This document shows positions 1-8,837 of a DNA stretch of 64,000 bases, piece after piece. How positions within the stretch are numbered: position 1 is the stretch's first letter; the number at the start of each line of letters is the position of its first letter. Source of the DNA: Haliscomenobacter sp. (GTDB taxonomy: Bacteria > Bacteroidota > Bacteroidia > Chitinophagales > Saprospiraceae); NCBI GenBank assembly GCA_016713275.1, contig JADJPL010000028.1, positions 124,001-188,000 of the forward strand, written 5' to 3'. Under the pieces are notes generated by a model that saw only the letters and a program-made list of their open reading frames with translations, did no database searches and was not told the DNA's origin. The translations under genes and the position numbers were made by a program.

Positions 1-1
1 G

Positions 2-1312
2 CTTGACCAGATCTATCAGCTCGCTCCCGACCGGCCTACGCTCGACCGGGCCTTCTTGCTGGTGAAACCCAAAAAGTGGGCGCTCCTGGCATGTAATGAC
101 GCTTTCCTTTGGGGCGAGTGCCGCACCTCGGGCGCACTCCGTTACCGAATTGCCTGCGATCTCGCCAACCGGCGGTTCTTCAGCAACAGCCCAGCCCCCC
201 AAAAGCCGGACAAATACCTCCTCGCACTGCTCCTGCTTTTTTTCGATTCTCCCGGCGCTTTTTCCCCATCCGCCATGATCCCCGATTGGGTTATTTCAGG
301 CCTGGACGCTGCGGCGCAGGCGCAACCGGAAAAAGAGAAAAAAGACAAACAAGACGCCGGCCGCCTCAGGAACCAGGAAAAACGCCTGGCGCTGATGGGG
401 GAAGGAGCCTCCGATCTCGGGCAATGGCTCCGGGATGCCGCGTTCCAGGGGCTGGGGATGCTGCAATCCCAGAACGACGCTTTCTGGGAGCAGGTTGCCG
501 CCCGACTGACAGACAGCAAACTCGGCGGATTGGCAAAGCGGATCCGCCGCATGGGCGCGCTGAGAAACGCATCGGACTGGAACCGCCTTTTTCTGGACGA
601 ACTGGCGGATCTTTTCCTTTGGGCGGAAGGGTTTTTGCGGCTGGACGAACTTCCTCCCGATCTGCGGGCGGAAATCCTCCAACAGGGCGGGCTGGCATTT
701 CGCAAAGAGGATCTGCTAAAGGAGGCGCCTCCTGCCGAAGACCTTTGGTTCGTTTTGGCCCGGGAGCAGGGGGTGGAGGAACCCTTGCGGGTGCGCAAAG
801 TCTGGCTTTGGGGGCAGCAAACGGGGCGGCCTGCCCTATTCCTGGATTATGCCTGGGGCGAAACGCCTTTTGACCCCACCTGGGAAACGGGCGCTTGCAT
901 GGAAGGCGCCCTGCATTTTTACCCCTCTCCTGCGCCGCTTAGAGCCATTCCAGGAGTTTGTACCCCGGCGGTTGCTTTCCTGGAACCCGTGCAGGGGATG
1001 TACGGCACGCTGACCGGCCTGGCGGAAGCTTTTGCCAAGGTATTGGCAAGCGCCCCCTGGACGAAAGCGTATCCTTTTTTTCTGAACGGGGTCTACATCG
1101 CCAGGGAAGGCGGCGCTTTTTTTATCGTAGGCCGGGACCGCCAAAAGGCGCCCATTCAAGCGCCACTGCCTGTTGCCTGGTCTTTATTTTCCCTGAGCGG
1201 AGGGCATCCCCTTTCGCTGTTCGGGTTATGGGACGGTGCGGAGTTTGTCCCTCTGGCCGCTTTGTCTGAAGGACGATTATTTTCCTTAGAAAACCCCGGC
1301 ATGACGTCGTGA
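2..1312 (+). CDS. SWIM-domain-like protein, 5' end outside window
   Basis: The reading frame is open from base 2, so the true start lies upstream and 436 residues are visible. The N-terminal visible part resembles SWIM zinc-finger proteins of Bacteroidota: a W-G-E-C segment, then a beta-strand segment, then the place where CxC...CxH normally sits, followed by a Leu-rich helix (LALLLLFF). Here the ligand positions read S-N-S (codons 182-190) and D-K-Y (codons 209-217), so all four zinc ligands are replaced. The rest is a charged helical region (visible residues 110-260) and a mixed region without a motif I know. SWIM proteins of this type often sit beside MoxR ATPase and von Willebrand genes, which would lie to the left. 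The family call rests on pattern similarity only. Confidence 0.6.
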   Translation, partial: LDQIYQLAPDRPTLDRAFLLVKPKKWALLACNDAFLWGECRTSGALRYRIACDLANRRFFSNSPAPQKPDKYLLALLLLFFDSPGAFSPSAMIPDWVISGLDAAAQAQPEKEKKDKQDAGRLRNQEKRLALMGEGASDLGQWLRDAAFQGLGMLQSQNDAFWEQVAARLTDSKLGGLAKRIRRMGALRNASDWNRLFLDELADLFLWAEGFLRLDELPPDLRAEILQQGGLAFRKEDLLKEAPPAEDLWFVLAREQGVEEPLRVRKVWLWGQQTGRPALFLDYAWGETPFDPTWETGACMEGALHFYPSPAPLRAIPGVCTPAVAFLEPVQGMYGTLTGLAEAFAKVLASAPWTKAYPFFLNGVYIAREGGAFFIVGRDRQKAPIQAPLPVAWSLFSLSGGHPLSLFGLWDGAEFVPLAALSEGRLFSLENPGMTS

Positions 1313-1362
1313 AAACAGGTAACTTTATCCACTGAAATACAAACCACAACAAACATCCGGCA

Positions 1363-1767
1363 ATGAGCGAATTCGATCAAATCGTCCAGGAAGGAAAACA
1401 AGGGATTAAAAAACGGCTTAAGCGGCTTGGCCTTTATGCCCTCCTGATCGGCATCCTGGGCCTGGCAGGGTACTTCGTGGTGTGTAACTATACCTACAGC
1501 AAAGGGACCCGGATTGGGTACGTCATGAAAACCAGTTACAAAGGCATGATTTTCAAAACCTTCGAGGGCACCCTCAACCTCGCTACCCGCAACGACCTGG
1601 CCGTGAAAACCTGGGACTTCTCCGTTAGCAAAGGCGCCATATACGACCAGATTAGCAACAGTGAAGGGAGCCGCGTAAAACTCTATTACCGCCAGAAGCT
1701 CAAAGTCATGCCCTGGCAAGGGAAAACGGAGTACCTGGTGTACAAGGTGGACCCCGTTAAAGATTAA
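1363..1767 (+). CDS. Small single-pass membrane protein, conserved Bacteroidota type
   Basis: This 134-residue protein has a basic N-terminal helix, one transmembrane segment at about residues 22-42 (LYALLIGILGLAGYFVV), and a soluble domain with G-T-R-I-G-Y and K-T-F-E-G patterns. I recall similar small Bacteroidota proteins with the pattern 'YS.GTR.G...K.S.KG..FKT.EG.L', often carrying unsupported names in databases. No enzyme motif is visible. It starts 50 bases after the upstream gene and may be co-transcribed with it. The palindromic repeat that starts 13 bases after its stop probably ends the transcript. Function is unknown. Confidence 0.7.
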   Translation: MSEFDQIVQEGKQGIKKRLKRLGLYALLIGILGLAGYFVVCNYTYSKGTRIGYVMKTSYKGMIFKTFEGTLNLATRNDLAVKTWDFSVSKGAIYDQISNSEGSRVKLYYRQKLKVMPWQGKTEYLVYKVDPVKD

Positions 1768-1779
1768 AGCCAATCTGGC

Positions 1780-1937
1780 GGGCCTGTCTCAAAAGACCGT
1801 CTTCGCCCCTGGCGGCCAAAAAATATTTTCTTTTTTCAATTCAAATAAAAAATTGCAAAGCAATTTTTTATTTGAATTGAAAAAAGAAAATAAAATTTCA
1901 TGACGGTGGCAAAGAGTGGTCTTTTGAGACAGGTCCC
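1780..1937. repeat. 158-bp palindromic MITE-like repeat, copy 1
   Basis: The element begins GGGCCTGTCTCAAAAGACC and ends with its near-exact inverse. The core is a perfect inverted repeat with 32-bp arms (1825-1856 and 1860-1891) around a 3-base AAA loop. It lies between two convergent genes, 13 bases after one stop codon and 2 bases from the other, so it can act as a two-way terminator. It carries no ORF. A second full copy of the same length is at 62841-62998 and a diverged one starts at 63923. The ends look like insertion-sequence terminal repeats, so a non-autonomous miniature transposable element is likely. Confidence 0.85.
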
Positions 1938-1939
1938 GT

Positions 1940-3292
1940 TTATTCCATTTTTTGCATGTGTAACCAAATCGCTCCCTTGGGCCTCAACGTAACCAGGGGC
2001 TCTGCAGATACGTGCTGTCCCGGCGCCAGTGCTATCCGGTAGCGGGGCAGCATAGCCGCCAAAACCAATTGCATTTCCATCATGGCGAAATGGTTGCCGA
2101 TGCAAAGCCGGGGCCCGGCGCCGAAGGGAAGGTACGCTCCTGGCGTATGGCTTTTTATAGATAAGGCGTCAAAGCGCTCCGGCCGGAATTCCTCGGGGTT
2201 CCCCCAAAATTCGGGCGCATGGTGTACGCCATAAAAATAGGTAACGATATACGTCCCCTTCGGAATGGCAACCCCCTGGAAGGTATCGTCCTCCACCGCC
2301 ATCCGGTCGGTGATCCAGGCTGGTGGATAAAGCCGCATACTCTCCTCAATGACCTGGGTCGTATAGGGAAGTTGGGAAAGCATGCCGAAGGAGGGAAGTC
2401 CTCCCTGGGATGCCGTTTCGATCTCCAGGCGCGCCTTATCGGCAGCCTCCGGATGCTGCGCCAGCAGATACCAGGTCCAGGCAAGCGCATTGGCTGAAGT
2501 TTCGTGGCCAGCCACAAACAGAATTTTCAACTCGTCGAGCAGTTGCTGCTCGGTCATGCCCTCTCCGGTGTCTTCATACCGGGCATCCAGCAACATTTGG
2601 AGCAGATCGTTGTAGTTGGCATCATCCGCACGCCTTTCCCGTATATACCTAAGGATAACCGCGTCGAGGCCGGCGGCAATCCGCTCGTGTTTTCGGATCG
2701 CTCCGCTCAGGCGGAACCAAGGCTCCATAAAAGGTTGACGGATCTGGCGGATCACCATTTCCTGCAATTGGGTGATCTGCAGACTCAGCCGGTTTAACTC
2801 CTCATCCGGGAGGTCTATGCTGAAAATAGACCGGGCAATAATCCGGAACGCCAGGTCCAGCATTTCGCGATAGATATCCACCGGTCCGGCATCCACCCGT
2901 GCATCCAGCAACCGAAGCCGCTCATCGATCACCTCCTGCATCAGGGAAGTCAGGCTTTCCAACCGGGCGCGATGAAACCCCGGCTGGATCAGCCTGCGCT
3001 GACGAAGCCAATAGGGACCGTCGCTGGTTAGCAAGCCCTTGCCCAGGAAATGCGCCAGCTTTTCAAAGTGGGCCGGCGATTTTTTGTAATTGCGGTGGTT
3101 TTTCTGGAGGACATACTGGATGAAGGCCGGATCGGCAGTGAAGAGGGCAGGGAAAATCCCTCCCAGGTAAAACCGGTACGTTTTCCCATACCGGGCCTGG
3201 TTTTCGTTGAGCAAGGGAATAGGGTCTTTCAGAAAGCGAAAAGCGTTAAGCAGTGTTTTCCATCGGGGAATGTGTCGGATTGGGTCCTTCAT
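1940..3292 (-). CDS. Cytochrome P450
   Basis: A heme monooxygenase of 450 residues. The heme-binding loop FGAGPRLCIG is near residue 390-399 with Cys397 as the thiolate ligand. The I-helix oxygen-activation segment is GHETSAN, and the K-helix ExxR is ESMRLYPP. This fits bacterial class-II-like P450s similar to the CYP102/CYP4 group that act on fatty acids. No reductase domain is fused. An upstream TTG at 3325 is open in frame, but it would place coding sequence over an operator-like palindrome, so I chose the ATG at 3292. It is divergent from an acyl-CoA dehydrogenase gene and shares an operator-like sequence with it, which suggests a joint role in fatty acid metabolism. Confidence 0.9.
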   Translation of the reverse strand: MKDPIRHIPRWKTLLNAFRFLKDPIPLLNENQARYGKTYRFYLGGIFPALFTADPAFIQYVLQKNHRNYKKSPAHFEKLAHFLGKGLLTSDGPYWLRQRRLIQPGFHRARLESLTSLMQEVIDERLRLLDARVDAGPVDIYREMLDLAFRIIARSIFSIDLPDEELNRLSLQITQLQEMVIRQIRQPFMEPWFRLSGAIRKHERIAAGLDAVILRYIRERRADDANYNDLLQMLLDARYEDTGEGMTEQQLLDELKILFVAGHETSANALAWTWYLLAQHPEAADKARLEIETASQGGLPSFGMLSQLPYTTQVIEESMRLYPPAWITDRMAVEDDTFQGVAIPKGTYIVTYFYGVHHAPEFWGNPEEFRPERFDALSIKSHTPGAYLPFGAGPRLCIGNHFAMMEMQLVLAAMLPRYRIALAPGQHVSAEPLVTLRPKGAIWLHMQKME

Positions 3293-3311
3293 CGTATTTT
3301 GATAAATTTTA

Positions 3312-3323
3312 GCGAAAATTCGC
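3312..3323. promoter_or_regulatory. Operator-like palindrome, P450 side
   Basis: GCGAAAATTCGC is a near-palindrome just upstream of the P450 start. On the minus strand it follows a TATTTTTTTG stretch that could serve as the Bacteroidota -7 box. The same half-sites occur in the palindrome at 3374-3389, 64 bp away centre to centre. Confidence 0.5.
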
Positions 3324-3365
3324 AAAAAAATAAGGTTCCATCTTTACACGAAGCAAATAATGCGT

Positions 3366-3373
3366 TACTTTTG
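3366..3373 (+). promoter_or_regulatory. Bacteroidota -7 box for acyl-CoA dehydrogenase
   Basis: TACTTTTG matches the TAnnTTTG consensus used by the Bacteroidota primary sigma factor. It lies 36 bases before the ATG. The matching -33 element is weak. The operator-like palindrome begins at the next base. Confidence 0.5.
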
Positions 3374-3389
3374 TAGCGAATATTCGCTA
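3374..3389. promoter_or_regulatory. Perfect 16-bp operator-like palindrome
   Basis: TAGCGAATATTCGCTA is a perfect palindrome covering the expected transcription start of the acyl-CoA dehydrogenase gene. Its half-site AGCGAA matches the 3312-3323 site. The size and symmetry suit a dimeric repressor such as a TetR-family fatty-acid regulator. No such regulator gene is in the window. Confidence 0.55.
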
Positions 3390-3408
3390 ATGTAACCTTA
3401 TTTGTCCA

Positions 3409-5207
3409 ATGCAAGATACCACCCTTAACCAAGTCGCCCTTCGCGGAGGCGAGTTTTTACTTCGCCCTTCCCAACCAGCAGACGTGTTCATTCCCGAAGA
3501 GATCAGCGAAGAACAACGCATGATCCGCGAAACCGTCCGGGAGTTTGTCCATACGGAGATCCTTCCGAACTGGGAACGCATCGACAAACAGGAAGAAGGG
3601 TTCGTTCCGGGGCTGATCAAAAAACTCGCGGAACTGGGCATCGTTGGCGCCCACATGCCGGAAGCTTACGGGGGGATCGCGCTGGACAACAATACCAATA
3701 CCTTTATTACCGAGGAAATGGGCGCTTCGGGCTCTTTCTCCGTGTCCTTTCCGCTCACACCGGGATTGGCATGCTGCCGATCCTGTATTATGGCACAGAA
3801 GCCCAAAAGCAGAAATACCTGCCGGGGCTGATCTCCGGGGAGCTCAAAGCAGCGTATTGCCTTACGGAGCCGGGCTCCGGATCGGATGCCCTGGCCGCCA
3901 AAACCCGCGCGGATCTTACGTCCGACGGGCAATTTTACGTGCTGAACGGGCAGAAGATGTGGATCACCAACTCCGGGTTCGCCGATCTGTTCATTGTTTT
4001 TGCCAAAATCGGGGGTGAAAAGTTTACCGGCTTTATCGTAGAGCGCAACTCCGAAGGCCTGACTTTCGGCGCAGAAGAGAACAAGTTGGGAATCAAAGGA
4101 TCTTCTACCCGCCAGGTATTTTTTGAAAACGTGCACGTGCCGGCAGAAAACCTCCTGGGTGAAATTGGCAAAGGGCACCTGATTGCGTTTAACATCCTGA
4201 ACGTCGGCCGGTTTAAACTGGGCGTCGGCGTGATGGGGGGCGCTAAAAAGGTCGCTTCGCTTTCGGTGCAGTATGCCAACGAACGGGTCCAGTTTGGAGA
4301 ACCTATTTCGCATTTTGGCGCCATCCAGCACAAGCTGGCCGAGCAAGCCATTCGCACGTTCGCCGTGGAAAGCGCCATCTACCGGGTGTCCAACCTGCTG
4401 GAAATCAAAGCCCAGGAAGCCATGCACGCAGGGGCTTCCTACGCCGAAGCCCGTCAGCTCGCAGCAGAAGAATACGCCATTGAGTGCGCCATTCTGAAAG
4501 TTGCCGGTTCGGAAGCTCTGGATTATGTGGTCGATGAAATGGTGCAAATCTACGGCGGAATGGGCTATTCCGAAGAAGCCCCTGCCGCCCGCGCCTACCG
4601 CGACGCCCGGATCAACCGCATCTTCGAAGGCACCAACGAGATCAACCGCATGCTCACCGTGGATATGCTCTTCAAACGCGCCATGAAAGGCGCCATCGAT
4701 TTGGTGGGCCCCGCCTGGGCAGTCCAGAAAGAACTGGCGTCCATGCCTTCCATGGAAGCCGTAACCGGAGCCTATGGCGAGGAGAAGAAGGCGTTGGAGG
4801 ATTTTAAAAAAATCGTCCTGATGACCGCCGGAGCTGCCGCCAAGATGCAAATGGACGGCAAACTCAACCTCAAGGAAGCCCAGGAAATTTTGATGAGCGT
4901 CGCCGATATGATGATCGAACTTTTCCTCGCTGAATCCCTCCTGCTCCGGGTAGAGAAACTTTCTTCGATGGAAACGTCCATCGATCAGGATACTTACGAC
5001 GCCATCCTCCAGACGCACTTCCACGACGCCGGTTTCCGTATCCAAAAATCTTCAACCGACGCCCTGACCGCCTTCGCCGAAGGCGACCTGCTGCGCACCT
5101 TCCTCATGGGACTCAAGCGTTTTTCCAAATATCCGCCCCGGAATGTCATGTCCCTGCGCCGGAAAATCGCGTCCGCGCTGATTGAGGCAAACGCGTATTG
5201 TTTTTAA
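3409..5207 (+). CDS. Acyl-CoA dehydrogenase (frameshifted near 3750)
   Basis: An FAD enzyme that introduces the first double bond in fatty acid beta-oxidation. Two overlapping reading frames join near base 3750, where one base is missing after the codons for GSFSVSF. Restoring it gives 599 residues, the usual length of the long VLCAD/ACAD9-like Bacteroidota form with an extra C-terminal domain. Visible motifs include CLTEPGSGSDA (substrate and flavin contact), MWITNSGFA, and YGGMGYSEE followed by RIFEGTNEINRM, whose Glu is the expected catalytic base. The start follows a Bacteroidota promoter and an operator-like palindrome shared with the divergent P450. The frameshift is probably a sequencing error, because both halves are perfectly conserved. 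Confidence 0.9.
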
Positions 5208-5245
5208 ACGTTAAGACGTTGGGCGTGGGGTTTACCCCTGTTCGC

Positions 5246-5335
5246 AGGAATCCTCAGATTCCTAGCGGAACTATTCGCCGGTCCCCCGACCGGCGTAGCC
5301 TTTACGCCCATGTTTCCGCCAAATAAATTTGGCGG
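5246..5335. repeat. Cluster of three unrelated perfect palindromes
   Basis: Between two convergent genes lie three hairpins in 90 bp: AGGAATC-CTCA-GATTCCT (5246-5263), CGCCGGTC-CCCC-GACCGGCG (5276-5295) and CCGCCAAAT-AA-ATTTGGCGG (5316-5335). They differ in sequence but share the style of a second cluster at 54735-54912. They may end transcription from both sides. The remainder of 5208-5428 is a word-like repeat (GTTACTCC units near 5383-5405). Confidence 0.6.
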
Positions 5336-5428
5336 TTACGGCTCCTTCGCACCTCGTGTTTAGGACTAATTCCATCGCTACCTCGTTACTCCGTTACTCC
5401 GCTACTTTCTTCCCAACCCCTTCAACGC

Positions 5429-6188
5429 TTACAAATCCATCCACTCCTTAAACGCCGACGCCCGCTCCCGGCTGACGACGACCTCGAAATCCGGCGCGGG
5501 AAGCAAGTCCAGTTTGAGGCGGTTATTGAAGTAGGGATGGATCCGGGAAACCGAACCCGCCTGGAGGATCACTTTCCGGTTGATGCGGAAAAACTCCCGG
5601 GGGTTGAGGAGGCCTTCCAGGTTTTCCAGGGTATAATCCAGCGCAAATTTCTTGCCTTCTGCGATTCCGGCCGAAGACCAGGCCGTCTTCTGAGTAAAAG
5701 TACCGCATGTCCTGCACCGGGACAAAACCAAGGGAATTTCCCATTTTGACCAGGAACCGGGCTTTGTATTCCGGTTGTTGCAGCCTCTGAAGGAACTGTT
5801 GGATCATTTGAGGGTCGTAGGTTATGGTATGACCGTGGAGCTGGTCGTACTTCAGCAGGGCAGCCTGGAGCTCTTCGGGGTCGATGGGTTTCAACAGGTA
5901 ATCGATGCTGTTGAGCTTGAACGCCTGGAGCGTGTATTGGTCGTAGGCCGTAGTAAAGATGACCGGCGAACTGACCCGGACTTCCCGGAAAATTTCGAAG
6001 CAGAGCCCGTCGCCCAGGTGGATGTCGAGGAAGAGAAGATCCGGAGCAGGATGCTGGCGGAGCCATTGGACGCTGGCTTTTACCGAGTCAAGGGCTGCCA
6101 GAATCTGCGCCTGGGGACGGAATTGAACAAGCAGGGAAGTCAGGCGTTTAGAGGCTGGGAGCTCGTCTTCGACAATCAAAATGTTCAT
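5429..6188 (-). CDS. LytTR-family response regulator (frameshifted near 5670)
   Basis: A DNA-binding response regulator. The N-terminal receiver domain (residues 1-120) has the acidic pair E8/D9, the phospho-acceptor Asp55 in FLDIHLGDG, and the conserved Lys in LLKPID. A C-terminal LytTR domain follows, with typical segments such as SEDGLVFG, then EGKKFALDYTLE, then FFRINRKVI. The two parts are in different frames; removing one extra base near 5670 gives 252 residues, the normal size for this family. In Bacteroidota such regulators usually pair with a 5TM/7TM-type histidine kinase, but none is adjacent, so it is an orphan here. Probable sequencing indel rather than a real break. Confidence 0.88.
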
Positions 6189-6433
6189 TTTGGCGAAAAT
6201 TGTTTACATCTGAATGTAAAATAAGGCAAAAAAGGCGGGACAAATTCAAAGCAATCCATTACATTTGCTTTACGCTATTGAGAAGGCTATTCGAGCGTGC
6301 TTCCTATTTTTAAATAAAATATTGAGTTTCCTGGAAAATCGACCATTTTTTCCGGGTATTGGTATATAAAAAAATAAGCGATGTAATAATACGGCATAGT
6401 CCCCCGCAAACAAATCATAATCTACGAGAAAAT

Positions 6434-7972
6434 ATGCGAGCATTACAAGAACTTGTGCTCATGGTCCACCATAACAGCTTGGGGTATCCCGGGTTTTTAT
6501 CCGGGCCAGGGCAACAAGAACATCTACTCCAGGGGCTGTATGACGGCATCGTTCGGGGGGACTTTCAGGACGACCGCACTGCAGCCGAAAAACTCCAACT
6601 CGGGGATAGCAACGGCGCCTCCTACCAGAGCCTGCGCCGCGCCCTTCGCGACCAACTGATCAATTCGGTTTTCTTTTTCGACATCCGAAAGTCGGAATAC
6701 AACGACCGCCAGAAAGCCTATTATAAAGCCTATAAAGATTGGGCTGCCGCCAAGATCCTGCTGGGAAAGAATGCCTACGCCATCGGGATCGACCTGTGCA
6801 AAAAGGTGCTGAATGCGGCCCTCAAATTCGAGTTTATCGACCTCGCCGTCGATGTCCTCCGCATCCTGCGCCTTCATTACGGCACCCGGGAAGGAAGCCA
6901 CAAGAAATTCGGGGAGTACAACCAGCTTTTCCTAAAGTACGACGCTACCCTCCGCGAAGAAAATAAAGCGGAAGGGTATTATATCGAACTGGTGCTCCAT
7001 TATGTCAAAAGCCGCGCCCTGGCATCCGATACCGCCGAAAAGGCCCGGCAGATGCTGGAAGAACTGGAACCGCTCCTCGAAGAGCACCCTACCTACCGGC
7101 TCCAGCTTTGCGTGATGCTGATCAAACTGGAGCGGTATTCCAGCCTGAATGCTCTGGAGAAAACCATCGAGGTATGCGAAGAATACCTGCAACTCTTCTT
7201 TGCCAAGCCCTACGACGCGAATGTACCCATCCAGATCTGTTACTACCAGGAGCTGATCTGCTATACGCAATTGCGAAACCACGCCCAGGGAAAAATAGCG
7301 GCGGAACAATGTCTGGCCTATCTCGACGAAGGGTCGTTTAACTGGTTCAAGTACCAGGAGCTGTATTTTGTGCTCTCCATGCACACCCGCAACTACCAGG
7401 ACGCCTACGAAGTGTTCCTGCAGACCGTGGAACACAAGCGGTTTAAGTTCCTCCCGCCTTCTTTGGTGGAAATCTGGAAGATTTACGAGGCGTACCTCTA
7501 TTACCTGATCGCGCTTCAGCAGGTCGCCGTAGACAAGAAAGGCGAGGCCCATTTCGCCCGCTTCCGCATGAACAAGTTCCTCAACGAAACGCCCATCTTC
7601 TCCCAGGACCGCCGCGGAATGAACATTCCTATCCTGGTCATCCAGATCCTGTTTATGGTCCATAGCAAGCAATTCGATCAGGCCATCGACCGCATCGAAG
7701 CCATCAACAAGTACTGCTTCCGGTATCTGCGCCAGGACGAAACCTTCCGGAGCAACTCTTTTATCAAAATGCTCCTGACCATCCCCGAAAACAGCTTCCA
7801 CCGCGCTGCCGTTCTGCGCAAAGCGGAAAAATACTTCAGAAAAATGGAGGAATTCCCCCAGAACCTCGCCGCGCAATCCTATGAGGTGGAGGTCATCCCT
7901 TACGAAGACCTGTGGGAGTTCGTGGTAAGCACGCTGGAGAACACCCATCACCGCTCCCGCATCAAAGCCTGA
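6434..7972 (+). CDS. Helical-repeat protein of unknown function
   Basis: A 512-residue, strongly alpha-helical protein with regular aromatic/charged helix pairs (for example YYKAYKDWAAAKILLGKNAY) resembling degenerate tetratricopeptide repeats across residues 90-440. There is no signal peptide, transmembrane segment or catalytic motif, so it is probably cytoplasmic and mediates protein contacts. The frame is open from a TTG at 6359, but the ATG at 6434 begins the first convincing helix (MRALQELVLMVHHN) and is preferred. A TACATTTG -7 box lies at 6260-6267. A terminator hairpin follows at 7991. I recall similar proteins only from Saprospiraceae-like genomes and cannot assign a function. Confidence 0.75.
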   Translation: MRALQELVLMVHHNSLGYPGFLSGPGQQEHLLQGLYDGIVRGDFQDDRTAAEKLQLGDSNGASYQSLRRALRDQLINSVFFFDIRKSEYNDRQKAYYKAYKDWAAAKILLGKNAYAIGIDLCKKVLNAALKFEFIDLAVDVLRILRLHYGTREGSHKKFGEYNQLFLKYDATLREENKAEGYYIELVLHYVKSRALASDTAEKARQMLEELEPLLEEHPTYRLQLCVMLIKLERYSSLNALEKTIEVCEEYLQLFFAKPYDANVPIQICYYQELICYTQLRNHAQGKIAAEQCLAYLDEGSFNWFKYQELYFVLSMHTRNYQDAYEVFLQTVEHKRFKFLPPSLVEIWKIYEAYLYYLIALQQVAVDKKGEAHFARFRMNKFLNETPIFSQDRRGMNIPILVIQILFMVHSKQFDQAIDRIEAINKYCFRYLRQDETFRSNSFIKMLLTIPENSFHRAAVLRKAEKYFRKMEEFPQNLAAQSYEVEVIPYEDLWEFVVSTLENTHHRSRIKA

Positions 7973-7990
7973 CCCTGAATGCGTCTCGAA

Positions 7991-8033
7991 GAAAAAATGA
8001 ATTTATTTAAGATATGAAAAAATTCATTTTTTC
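7991..8033 (+). terminator. Hairpin after the helical-repeat gene
   Basis: GAAAAAATGAATT and its exact inverse AATTCATTTTTTC form a 13-bp stem with a 17-base loop, 18 bases after the stop codon at 7972. The right arm contains a T-run, as in intrinsic terminators. Downstream sequence to about 8100 is very AT-rich without genes. Confidence 0.6.
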
Positions 8034-8140
8034 AATTTATTAAAAATCAATAATTTATATATTTTATTTACTTGATTTAAAAATACATTAATAAAATAAA
8101 TAATCCGTAAACTGTCCTGAAAAACAAGCGCGATCCGTTT

Positions 8141-8148
8141 TATGTTTG
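8141..8148 (+). promoter_or_regulatory. -7 box upstream of micropeptide 1
   Basis: TATGTTTG matches the Bacteroidota TAnnTTTG consensus and lies 36 bases before the micropeptide start. The -33 element is not clear. Confidence 0.4.
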
Positions 8149-8184
8149 TACCGCACTATTTTGAAACACTAAATCAGGTACGCT

Positions 8185-8223
8185 ATGAAACCAAGGATCA
8201 TCATTGACATTATTTGTCCATAA
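8185..8223 (+). CDS. Candidate micropeptide 1, 12 residues
   Basis: ATG to TAA encodes MKPRIIIDIICP. The gene candidate has its own -7 box (8141-8148) and a strong intrinsic terminator 50 bases after the stop (8272-8308), so it would be a short single-gene transcript of about 150 bases. The segment I-I-I-D-I-I-C-P matches I-V-V-D-I-I-A-P in a second micro-ORF at 8838-8897. That two independent short ORFs in the same gap share the motif in frame with ATG and stop is the main argument that they are real. I know no family with this motif; the function is unknown. Confidence 0.45.
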   Translation: MKPRIIIDIICP

Positions 8224-8271
8224 GGCTTTTTGCTACGGAAAACAAACAAACGTCAAACAAACCACTTTCTG

Positions 8272-8308
8272 AAAGGGAGGACGCCAGGCAGGTGTCCTCC
8301 CTTTTTTT
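8272..8308 (+). terminator. Strong intrinsic terminator after micropeptide 1
   Basis: AAAGGGAGGAC and GTCCTCCCTTT form an 11-bp stem around an 11-base loop, followed by a run of T. It is a textbook rho-independent terminator with no annotated gene before it except the 12-residue micro-ORF. Confidence 0.85.
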
Positions 8309-8413
8309 GTTCGAACCGGTATTAGGTGTAAACATCCTGCCTGTTCACGACTTCGAGTCAGTATTTCTAATATGAACGAAACAGATGATAAAAAAATAAT
8401 ATTTTATTAGAGG

Positions 8414-8650
8414 CCATCTCAAAAACTATGGAATATGGCGTTCTCCCCCTTCAAAGGGGGAAAGGCTTGTCAGCTTTCGCGCGGGGGCGGGGGGGGCCGT
8501 TGGCGCCCGGGGGGGGGCCGCCCCAGGTCGGGGGCGGCGGCAAGGGGGAAGGCGGGCCGCCCCCCACCGCGGTGAGGAACAAGCCCCCGGGGGGGCTTTG
8601 CCATGGGGTTATGGATTGCCACCCACCCCAAGGAAAGGGTTTTGAGATGG
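8414..8650. mobile_element. MITE-like element with extremely G-rich interior
   Basis: Eleven-base terminal inverted repeats CCATCTCAAAA / TTTTGAGATGG bound 237 bp. The left flank continues with CTCCCCCTTCAAAGGGGG, itself a palindrome. The interior (about 8475-8600) is almost pure G and C, with many runs of five to nine G, while the flanks are AT-rich. The terminal repeats share TCTCAAAA with the 158-bp repeat family at 1780 and 62841, but the interiors are unrelated. It sits between the two micropeptide candidates. The long G-runs could form quadruplexes and could also hide sequencing errors. Confidence 0.5.
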
Positions 8651-8799
8651 TTTCTACTCATTTTTTGAAGTGACATAAGAATAGAAAAATGCAAATAATT
8701 GTAAATCAATTAAAAAGAGATTTATTTTTTAATAAAAATAAAAAAATCACATAAATAAAAATCGCTATTTCTGTCTGTAGCCGTCCCAGGTAGCTGGCT

Positions 8800-8807
8800 T
8801 ATTTTTG
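8800..8807 (+). promoter_or_regulatory. -7 box upstream of micropeptide 2
   Basis: TATTTTTG matches TAnnTTTG and lies 30 bases before the second micropeptide start, nearly the same spacing as for the first. Confidence 0.4.
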
Positions 8808-8837
8808 AGCTAGTTACACATTAAAACAAATCATACA

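Noticed and set aside
3666..5045. 459-codon minus-strand frame opposite the acyl-CoA dehydrogenase
   Set aside because: The plus strand encodes a complete conserved enzyme; the antisense frame has no domain, promoter or start context.
8428..8709. Short ORFs on both strands in the G-rich element
   Set aside because: Their composition (Pro, Gly, Arg) only reflects G- and C-runs; no start context or homology.
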